DNA from: Wenzhouxiangella sp.
GTDB taxonomy: Bacteria > Pseudomonadota > Gammaproteobacteria > Xanthomonadales > Wenzhouxiangellaceae
Reading direction: 5' to 3'
DNA: 5,657 nucleotides
Assembly (NCBI GenBank): GCA_007135355.1
Contig: SLJA01000221.1
Coordinates: 1-5,657, forward strand
Part shown: piece by piece, positions 1 to 4,900 of the stretch
Position numbering within the stretch: the stretch's first letter is position 1
Layout of the letters: the number at the start of each line of letters is the position of its first letter
Position numbers and translations under genes: made by a program
The notes under the pieces: model-generated
Told to the model about the DNA's origin: nothing
Databases searched by the model: none
What the model saw: the letters and a program-made list of their open reading frames with translations, nothing else

Positions 1-159
1 GCCGCGATGGGGCTGGGCTGCGTGTGCATCATGATCGGCATCCAGCGTTTTGGAGACCAGCACCAATGGTTGCTGATCCTGGCTCTGATCGCCCTGGTCG
101 GCTGGATGGGCTATCAGCGCTGGATCTGGCGGGCGGCGAGCCAGCAATCGCGGCCCTGA
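1..159 (+). CDS. C-terminal fragment of a small integral membrane protein (unknown family)
   Basis: Frame 1 is open from the first base to a TGA at 157-159 and gives 52 residues; the start lies outside the window. The visible part has a hydrophobic stretch (MGLGCVCIMIGI), a short polar turn (QRFGDQHQ), a second strongly hydrophobic stretch (WLLILALIALVGWMGY), then a basic tail (RWIWRAASQQSRP). That pattern is the last two membrane segments of an inner-membrane protein, and the positive tail suggests a cytoplasmic C-terminus by the positive-inside rule. I do not recognise the family and no catalytic motif is visible. It is read toward the EAL gene but separated from it by 89 bases containing two hairpins, so cotranscription is uncertain. 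The coding call rests on the open frame, hydrophobic periodicity and a sensible stop. Confidence 0.6.
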   Translation, partial: AAMGLGCVCIMIGIQRFGDQHQWLLILALIALVGWMGYQRWIWRAASQQSRP

Positions 160-168
160 GAGCTGTCC

Positions 169-184
169 GCCGCGACAACGCGGC
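169..184 (+). other. GC-rich hairpin just after the upstream stop codon
   Basis: GCCGCG (169-174) and CGCGGC (179-184) are perfect reverse complements around an ACAA loop. The hairpin starts 10 bases after the TGA of the upstream membrane-protein gene. It is not followed by a T tract, so it is not a standard intrinsic terminator. It could protect the 3' end of that mRNA or work with the second hairpin downstream. Confidence 0.35.
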
Positions 185-201
185 TCTGCATTGACTATGA
201 T
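172..201 (+). promoter_or_regulatory. Weak candidate sigma-70 promoter for the EAL gene
   Basis: GCGACA (172-177, four of six to TTGACA), an 18-base spacer and TATGAT (196-201, five of six to TATAAT). The predicted start of transcription, near 208, would place the 212-230 hairpin at the very 5' end of the transcript. The -35 match is poor and overlaps the first hairpin, so this is only the best match found by eye. Confidence 0.2.
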
Positions 202-211
202 GCACGCTGGC

Positions 212-230
212 GCGCTTGCGAGCGCTTTTT
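212..230 (+). terminator. Possible weak intrinsic terminator between the membrane-protein gene and the EAL gene
   Basis: GCGCT (212-216), loop TGCG, AGCGC (221-225), followed at once by five T (226-230). The stem is only 5 bp, near the lower limit for an intrinsic terminator, but the T run directly after it is the expected arrangement. It lies 53 bases after the upstream stop and 4 bases before the Shine-Dalgarno sequence of the EAL gene, so it would sit inside the EAL leader if that gene is transcribed from further upstream. Confidence 0.35.
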
Positions 231-233
231 CGA

Positions 234-240
234 TAAGGGG
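234..240 (+). promoter_or_regulatory. Ribosome binding site of the EAL gene
   Basis: TAAGGGG lies 8 bases before the ATG at 249. This good Shine-Dalgarno match supports that ATG as the true start. Confidence 0.6.
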
Positions 241-248
241 TTGAAATC

Positions 249-1007
249 ATGGCCATCGACCATGCAGACAGGCTGGAAGAAGGCGAACTGCACCGGCATA
301 TTCGCCAATATCAGGAGCTGGTGGGCGCTGAAGTTCAGTTCGCTTTCCAGACCATCATGGACGCGGTTGATCTTGATGTCGTGGCGTTTGAGGCATTGGT
401 CCGGGGAATTCATGGTGAACCGGCGGCCACGGTCATCGCCAGGGTCAGGCATGAGCAACGCTTTGCATTGGACCAGGCCTGCAGAATCAGGGCCCTGGAG
501 GCGGCCTCGCGCAATGAGCTGGATAGCGATATCCACCTCAATTGCTCGGATATCAAGCCCGAAAACGTCCATCTGGTCGCGCAGGTGACGCGCCACATGG
601 CGCGTCGGTATGGCATAGAACCGGACCGCATCGTGTTGGAACTGTCAAACCTTGATGCGCTGTCTTCCGGGTCTCAGCTGGCCGATATCCGCGACGCCTT
701 GGCCGCGGCCGGTCTGCGCACCCTGGCCGACAATTTCGGCCGCGGGCGGGTTGATCTCCGCCCCATTGCCGGCTTTCGCCCTGAGCAGCTCAAGCTCGAC
801 CGCCAACTGGTCCGTCAGATCCACCAGGCGCAAGAGCAGCAGGCGCTGGTCCGGGCCATACTCAGCCTGGCCGGGGACTTGAAAATCAAGGTAGTGGCCG
901 CGGGGATCGAATTGATTGAGGAGTTCCAGTGGCTGCAGGATGCTGGAATCGAACGCTTCCAGGGCTACTTTTTCACGCAGCCTGGATTGGACGATGAAAA
1001 CCGCTGA
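249..1007 (+). CDS. Stand-alone EAL-domain protein, catalytically degenerate (c-di-GMP sensor or regulator)
   Basis: A 252-residue protein that is almost entirely one EAL domain, the fold of c-di-GMP phosphodiesterases; no GGDEF, PAS, BLUF or membrane segment precedes it. Conserved landmarks: E48 in EALVRG, N98 in LNCSD, E131 in ELSN, D161 in DNFG, K182 in LKLD, E221, and Q238 in FQGYFF. Two key positions are changed. The second Asp of the metal-binding DDFG motif is N162, and the catalytic Glu of the AEGVE motif is A218 (VVAAGIE). Loop 6 is also unusual (GRGRVD instead of GTGYSS). The segment after EALVRG (GEPAATVIARV, then FALDQACRIRALE) resembles the EAL domains found with BLUF sensors. 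By family knowledge, loss of these residues usually abolishes c-di-GMP hydrolysis; such domains act as c-di-GMP receptors or protein-binding regulators (LapD, YcgF/BluR and YdiV types). The start is fixed by a Shine-Dalgarno sequence 8 bases upstream. The gene is monocistronic and converges on the cysteine synthase gene. Domain call very sure; inactivity is inferred. Confidence 0.9.
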   Translation: MAIDHADRLEEGELHRHIRQYQELVGAEVQFAFQTIMDAVDLDVVAFEALVRGIHGEPAATVIARVRHEQRFALDQACRIRALEAASRNELDSDIHLNCSDIKPENVHLVAQVTRHMARRYGIEPDRIVLELSNLDALSSGSQLADIRDALAAAGLRTLADNFGRGRVDLRPIAGFRPEQLKLDRQLVRQIHQAQEQQALVRAILSLAGDLKIKVVAAGIELIEEFQWLQDAGIERFQGYFFTQPGLDDENR

Positions 1008-1016
1008 CACGCGGCT

Positions 1017-1035
1017 GGTAATGGCCTGATTTACC
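1017..1035. other. Weak hairpin in the convergent gap between the EAL and cysteine synthase genes
   Basis: GGTAAT (1017-1022), loop GGCCTG, ATTTACC (1029-1035): five or six pairs with one bulge. No T run follows on either strand, so it does not qualify as a clear intrinsic terminator, though both neighbouring genes end toward this 59-base gap. Nothing else is evident in the gap. Confidence 0.2.
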
Positions 1036-1066
1036 GCGCGGCCCGCTTGGCAGGAACATGCATCGG

Positions 1067-2059
1067 CTATAGCCAGGGCGGCAACGGCAGATTCCGGGCG
1101 CGCAGAAAGTCCGGGTCAAACAATCGCGATGCATAACGCGCCGCGGAGTCACACAAAATCGTGACGATGGTTCGACCCGGCCCCAGGGCCTTGCCCAGGC
1201 GAATCGCGCCGGCTACGTTGATCGCGCTGGAAGCGCCCAGATAAAGGCCTTCTTTGCCGATCAAATCCCACAGTACCGGCACCAGTTCCGCGTCCGGGAT
1301 ATTGAAGGCCTCGTCGATCAGCGCCCCTTCCAGATTGCCGGTGACGCGATTCTGGCCGATCCCTTCAGTGATTGAACTTCCCGAAGAGCGCATCTCACCG
1401 GTCTTGACCCAGCTGTAAATGCCGGCCCCATCCGGATCGGCAGCCGCGATCACCACACCGGGCATGCGTTCCTTCAGCCACAGCGACACACCAGCCAGGG
1501 TGCCGCCAGTGCCGACCGCGCAGATAAAGCCATCAATCTTGCCTTGGGTCTGCTCCCACAGCTCGGGCGCGGTCGACCGCATGTGCCCTTCGCGATTCGA
1601 CCGATTGTCCCACTGGTTGGCGTAAAACACCCCGTGCTCGCTACTCAGGGATTCGGCCAGGCGCCGGGCCTGATGCACATAATTGGCCGGGTCGCGATAC
1701 GGCACAGCCGGAAAGGTACGAAGCTCCGCGCCCATACTGCGCAGGGTGGCTTTCTTCTCTTCCGACTGGGTTTCCGGCATCACGATCACCGTCTTCAAGC
1801 CCAGTGCGTTGCCGGCCAGAGCGAGTCCGATGCCGGTGTTGCCGGCCGTACCTTCAACCACGATGCCACCCGGCTCGATCAGCCCGGCTTCCATGGCATC
1901 CAGCAGCATGTACTTGGCGGCCCGATCCTTGACCGAGCCACCAGGGTTCATGAATTCGCACTTGCCGTAAATGTCACAGCCGGTCAGCTGGGAAGCCAGC
2001 CGCAGGCGAATCAGCGGCGTCTGTCCGACCGCCTCGAGAAAATTGTTGGGGTTGGGCAT
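1067..2059 (-). CDS. Cysteine synthase A-type protein (PLP-dependent O-acetylserine sulfhydrylase family)
   Basis: A 330-residue PLP enzyme of fold type II, the family that makes cysteine from O-acetylserine and sulfide in the cytosol. Residues 6-20 (NFLEAVGQTPLIRLR) are the standard N-terminus. The Schiff-base lysine is K44 in NPGGSVKDRAA. The substrate-binding loop is TAGNTG (71-76), where E. coli CysK has TSGNTG. The PLP phosphate loop is GTGGT (183-187). GASSA (275-279) is equivalent to the GISSG segment that holds the Ser contacting the PLP ring nitrogen. The C-terminus carries ILCDSAARYASRLF (301-314). Full length, no CBS domain. The EGTAGNTG and CDSAARY forms mark a subfamily distinct from E. 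coli CysK and CysM, so the exact substrate (O-acetylserine, O-phosphoserine, or serine with homocysteine) is not fixed by sequence and I give no symbol. I chose the ATG at 2059, although no Shine-Dalgarno is visible, because homologues begin just before NNFLEAVG. An in-frame TTG at 2104 would add 15 unlikely residues. It lies 45 bases after the CNNM gene and is probably cotranscribed. Confidence 0.9.
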   Translation of the reverse strand: MPNPNNFLEAVGQTPLIRLRLASQLTGCDIYGKCEFMNPGGSVKDRAAKYMLLDAMEAGLIEPGGIVVEGTAGNTGIGLALAGNALGLKTVIVMPETQSEEKKATLRSMGAELRTFPAVPYRDPANYVHQARRLAESLSSEHGVFYANQWDNRSNREGHMRSTAPELWEQTQGKIDGFICAVGTGGTLAGVSLWLKERMPGVVIAAADPDGAGIYSWVKTGEMRSSGSSITEGIGQNRVTGNLEGALIDEAFNIPDAELVPVLWDLIGKEGLYLGASSAINVAGAIRLGKALGPGRTIVTILCDSAARYASRLFDPDFLRARNLPLPPWL

Positions 2060-2104
2060 GGCGCGGAAGTGTACCAGCGTCGCTGCAAGACATGCCGCCG
2101 GCAA

Positions 2105-3127
2105 TCAGGCCGGTGATTGAATATCGACGGCGATGCCGCGCAGCAAGCGGCCCAGCAAGTCATTGCCGGTTACCACGCGGGGATGCTCAGTCCACAGCAA
2201 AAACACATCGTCGTCAATGATTTCCTCGCCTTCCGGCCCGGATCGCACCTTGAGGCGGGGAATCAGCTCGCCCAATTTCTGGTCGTGGCGGTGCACCAGA
2301 ATCGGACGATGACAATGACGCAGGGCCCTGAAGCGCTGCGGGGAGAACAGCGCCTCGCGCAGAAACTCATCGGCGTTGAGCAACAGCCGCGGCGACTCGT
2401 GCTCGTCGACGATCACCAACCAGCTCTTGCCGGAGCGGTTGATGGACTGCAGAAACTCATCCCGCGGATCAGCCCGAAAGTCGGGAAAACGGGGCCGGTC
2501 ACCGTCAAAAGGCAGGCGGATCACGCTATCCGGATCCAGCGGCTCACCCTCTTCGGCCAACCGGACATCGTCGATGTCCAGGAAGTTCAGCGCGCCCTGG
2601 CCTTCGACCCGGGCAATATCGCTCTCGGTCGCTTCCATGTGCAACTGGATCAGGCGGCGCAGATCACGCTCCGGATAGTAGCGGATGATCTCGTCTCCGA
2701 GCCAGGCATCCAAGGCCAATGCCGTCGGTTTGGCTACGGGGAACAAGACAAATTGGTAGATTCGCAGCACGGGCGCCAGCAGCGAGGCCAGACGCAAGGC
2801 GTGGCGGGTGAAGTAGGACTGCGGAATGATCTCGGCAAAAATGGTGATGACGACGGTGGAAAACAGAAAAGCAGCGACACCGCCGAGCACAGAACCTGAC
2901 AGCAGCGCCAGCAGCACGTTGACGCCGACGTTGCCCCACAGGATGGTGACCAGCGCAAAGTTGGCGTCGGCCCGCAGCGCCAGCACCCGCTGTGCTTGCC
3001 GACTGCCCTTGCGTCCTTCAACTTCCAATTCCAGCTTGTTCAGCGAGAACAGACCCAAATTCAGGCCCGACAGCATCGCCGACTGGGATAAGCACAACAA
3101 AATACCGAGCCAGGTCAGGATCTCCAC
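2105..3127 (-). CDS. CNNM (DUF21) domain membrane protein with CBS-like cytosolic region, CorC/CNNM family
   Basis: A 340-residue inner-membrane protein. The CNNM transmembrane domain spans about residues 1-135, with hydrophobic segments near 3-26, 57-80, 84-101 and 112-135. It carries SGLNLGLFSL (20-29), the GNVGVN segment (65-70) and AEIIPQ (98-103), the position of the conserved GEIxP motif. Residues 150-185 are an acidic linker helix region, and about 195-330 form a CBS-like region ending in LLGRLLRGI. By family knowledge, CNNM/CorC proteins take part in Mg2+ (or Na+/Mg2+, Co2+) efflux or homeostasis, with the CBS pair sensing nucleotide. SGLNLGL is closer to eukaryotic CNNM and yeast Mam3 proteins than to the SGSETAL-type motif of typical bacterial CorC/HlyC proteins. 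No C-terminal CorC_HlyC domain is visible. I chose the GTG at 3127 because GAGGG lies 6 bases upstream and it puts the first membrane segment at residue 3, as in homologues; a TTG at 3172 would add 15 residues without support. Likely first gene of an operon with the cysteine synthase. Transported ion unproven. Confidence 0.85.
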   Translation of the reverse strand: MEILTWLGILLCLSQSAMLSGLNLGLFSLNKLELEVEGRKGSRQAQRVLALRADANFALVTILWGNVGVNVLLALLSGSVLGGVAAFLFSTVVITIFAEIIPQSYFTRHALRLASLLAPVLRIYQFVLFPVAKPTALALDAWLGDEIIRYYPERDLRRLIQLHMEATESDIARVEGQGALNFLDIDDVRLAEEGEPLDPDSVIRLPFDGDRPRFPDFRADPRDEFLQSINRSGKSWLVIVDEHESPRLLLNADEFLREALFSPQRFRALRHCHRPILVHRHDQKLGELIPRLKVRSGPEGEEIIDDDVFLLWTEHPRVVTGNDLLGRLLRGIAVDIQSPA

Positions 3128-3133
3128 GGACAG

Positions 3134-3138
3134 CCCTC
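3134..3138 (-). promoter_or_regulatory. Ribosome binding site that selects the GTG start of the CNNM gene
   Basis: On the minus strand GAGGG is followed by six bases (CTGTCC) and then GTG at 3127-3125. This spacing is near ideal and outweighs the upstream TTG at 3172, which lacks such a site. Confidence 0.6.
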
Positions 3139-3198
3139 GGGTTGGAATGCCCGTCACTGTGCCACAGGCCAAGGGCGGATTTTTTTCTTTGCATCAGG

Positions 3199-3227
3199 AT
3201 GACAAACTCACGACATGCGGTTAAGGT
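3199..3227 (+). promoter_or_regulatory. Candidate promoter of the amidohydrolase pair in the divergent region
   Basis: ATGACA (3199-3204, five of six to TTGACA), a 17-base spacer and TAAGGT (3222-3227, keeping the most conserved T, A and final T of TATAAT). Transcription would start near 3234, about 32 bases before the TTG start. The region between 3128 and 3265 is the only place a promoter for this gene pair and for the leftward CNNM gene can lie, apart from coding sequence. I found no convincing minus-strand promoter; a T-rich run at 3180-3190 is the only AT-rich patch. Confidence 0.3.
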
Positions 3228-3254
3228 TGGCGGCTTGCACAAGTCGGTCGCCGC

Positions 3255-3260
3255 GGGAGG
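3255..3260 (+). promoter_or_regulatory. Ribosome binding site that selects the TTG start of the first amidohydrolase
   Basis: GGGAGG is followed by five bases and then TTG at 3266. The in-frame ATG codons at 3215 and 3287 have no comparable site at proper spacing. The TTG start also gives a clean signal peptide. Confidence 0.6.
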
Positions 3261-3265
3261 CGCAC

Positions 3266-4900
3266 TTGCGATACCTGATTTCTTCCATGACTGTCTTCAT
3301 GATGGTCCTGTTTTCATTGGCGCTGGGCCGAGTGGCCAACGCCGCCGAGTTACGTCAGCCGATTCCGGGCACGCACGCGCTGATCGATGTTCGCATCGTT
3401 ACCGAACCGGGCCAGGTGATCGAAACCGGCAGCCTGGTCATCCGAGACGGCATCATCGTGGACGTCGGCCCGGATATCGACATCCCACCGGACGCCAGAA
3501 TCCATGAATTTGCGCGCGAGGAAGGTCAGGACCCGATCACCGTCTACCCCGGTCTGATCGAGCCCTACCTGATGGTCGACGTCGATGTCGATGAAGACGC
3601 CGAAACACCCGCTGGACGGCATGGCCTGATCAACCCCGACCGCCGACTGATGGCCGCACACTGGCCCGAAGACAAGATCACCGAGTTGCGCCGAGCCGGC
3701 TTTACCACCGTGGTGATGGCCCCGTCGCAGGGCCTGCTGCGCGGCCATGGTCTGGTTGCTAACACCGGCGAAGGCGGCCTGAGCGCCAACCGGCTCGGCA
3801 GCCCGTTCGGCCAATTCGCCAGTTTCGACGGCCGCGCCGGCGGACGATCGTTCCCCACCTCGTTGATGGGTGCGGTTGCATTGCTGCGTCAAACCTTTGC
3901 CGATGCGGCCTGGCAGGCCGAAGCCCGCGCCGCCTGGGCACGCAATCCGGCCCAGACCCGGCCGGAGTGGCTGGAGGGCCTGGACGACCTGGCGCCGGCC
4001 TTGAGTGGGTCAATCCCGCTGATATTCGAAGCGCAGGATTTACTCGACAGCTTGCGCATTCTGGAATTCATACCCGCCGGCAACATTGATCTGGTGCTGG
4101 TCGGCCATGGTGCCGAATATCAGCGACTGGCGACCTTGCGCGAGCGCGGCGTGCGCCATATTCTGCCGCTCAACTTCCCGGAGACCCCGGATGTGCGCGA
4201 CGAGAACGACCGCGATGTGTCGCTGGAAGCCCTGCGCCACTGGCACGCGGCGCCGGAAAACCCGGCTCGCCTGGCCGCCGCCGGCCTGCCACTCATGCTG
4301 ACCAGTCATGCCCTGTCCGCGCCTGGCCAGCTGTATGAACGCATCGCCACGGCCATCGAGCGCGGACTGGCCCCGGAGGCGGCGCTGGCCGCGGTCACGA
4401 CCGAGCCGGCCCAGTGGCTGGGGCTGGACGACCGCGCCGGGCGGATTCGTCCGGGCGCCATGGCCAATCTGGTGGTGGTTGAGGGAGAGCTGTTCCGGGA
4501 AAATCCCTCCATCAGCCAGGTCTGGGTCGACGGTCAGCAGCACGTGCTGGCGGCGCTGGTACCACCGGCGATCGACCCCGCCGGCACCTGGAGCCTGACG
4601 CTCGGTCTGGGCGGCATGGGAGATGTCGAGGCGAGTCTGGTCCTGAGTGGCCCGGTCACCGCCATGCAAGGCCAGTTGACCGTGATGGGCAACGAAACGC
4701 CGTTAAGTGACGTGCGCGTGTCCGGCGAGCGGGTGATCGCTACCATTGACGCCGGCCGCCTGGGCGGATCGGGGACGATCTCCATCCGCCTGGACGTCGA
4801 CGGCGACCGCGCCCGCGGCACCGGCAGCGGACCATTCGGCGAGTTTACGGTGCGCGGCAACCGCACCGCGCGCCCCGACGACCTGGAGGCATCGACCTGA
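3266..4900 (+). CDS. Exported amidohydrolase-family protein lacking metal ligands (probable pseudo-enzyme) with C-terminal beta-rich domain
   Basis: A 544-residue protein from a TTG start behind GGGAGG. Residues 1-26 are a signal peptide ending ANA before AEL, so it is probably periplasmic. Residues 38-80 are the N-terminal beta strands of the amidohydrolase composite domain (VRIVTEPGQ, GSLVIRDGIIVDVGP). The barrel begins at VYPGLIEPYLMV (93-104), where active relatives have PGLIDxHxH: both His are replaced, by Y101 and M103. The usual VHA of a later strand is FEA (254-256), and the last-strand Asp region reads LTSHAL (345-350). The family signature near the barrel end is intact: LAPEAALAAVTTEPAQWLGLDDRAG then I-R-P-G-A-M-A-N-L-V-V. 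So the fold is kept but the metal site is lost. Residues from about 435 form an extra beta-rich domain beginning DPAGTW, with alternating hydrophobic strands and Gly-rich turns. An acidic run (DVDVDEDAE) follows the missing HxH. Its stop overlaps the start of a second amidohydrolase by one base, pointing to translational coupling. Possible role: non-catalytic partner of that enzyme (inference). Confidence 0.85.
   Translation: MRYLISSMTVFMMVLFSLALGRVANAAELRQPIPGTHALIDVRIVTEPGQVIETGSLVIRDGIIVDVGPDIDIPPDARIHEFAREEGQDPITVYPGLIEPYLMVDVDVDEDAETPAGRHGLINPDRRLMAAHWPEDKITELRRAGFTTVVMAPSQGLLRGHGLVANTGEGGLSANRLGSPFGQFASFDGRAGGRSFPTSLMGAVALLRQTFADAAWQAEARAAWARNPAQTRPEWLEGLDDLAPALSGSIPLIFEAQDLLDSLRILEFIPAGNIDLVLVGHGAEYQRLATLRERGVRHILPLNFPETPDVRDENDRDVSLEALRHWHAAPENPARLAAAGLPLMLTSHALSAPGQLYERIATAIERGLAPEAALAAVTTEPAQWLGLDDRAGRIRPGAMANLVVVEGELFRENPSISQVWVDGQQHVLAALVPPAIDPAGTWSLTLGLGGMGDVEASLVLSGPVTAMQGQLTVMGNETPLSDVRVSGERVIATIDAGRLGGSGTISIRLDVDGDRARGTGSGPFGEFTVRGNRTARPDDLEAST
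4884..4889 (+). promoter_or_regulatory. Ribosome binding site of the second amidohydrolase, inside the first gene
   Basis: TGGAGG lies 10 bases before the ATG at 4900 and within the last codons of the upstream gene. The TGATG overlap of stop and start, together with this site, suggests coupled translation of the pair. Confidence 0.5.

Noticed and set aside
191..196. TTGACT as a -35 box for the EAL gene
   Set aside because: No acceptable -10 sequence lies 16-18 bases downstream; the region there is the GC-rich hairpin.
645..1010. Minus-strand open frame of 121 codons opposite the EAL gene
   Set aside because: The plus frame carries the EAL motifs in order; the minus frame shows none.
1065..1074. 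Ten-base perfect palindrome GGCTATAGCC at the end of the cysteine synthase gene
   Set aside because: It is partly coding (Leu-stop codons), has no loop and occurs once; probably chance.
1544..2116. Plus-strand open frame of 190 codons opposite the cysteine synthase
   Set aside because: Antisense shadow of a highly conserved enzyme; no independent start signal or motif.
2117..2899. Long plus-strand open frame of 260 codons opposite the CNNM gene
   Set aside because: It is antisense to a protein with clear family motifs and membrane segments; its translation is Gln- and Arg-rich with no motif, typical of the reverse frame of GC-rich genes.
3180..3190. T-rich run that might be the tail of a terminator
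   Set aside because: No stable stem precedes it and no plus-strand gene ends here; it lies in the divergent promoter region, where an AT-rich patch is expected.
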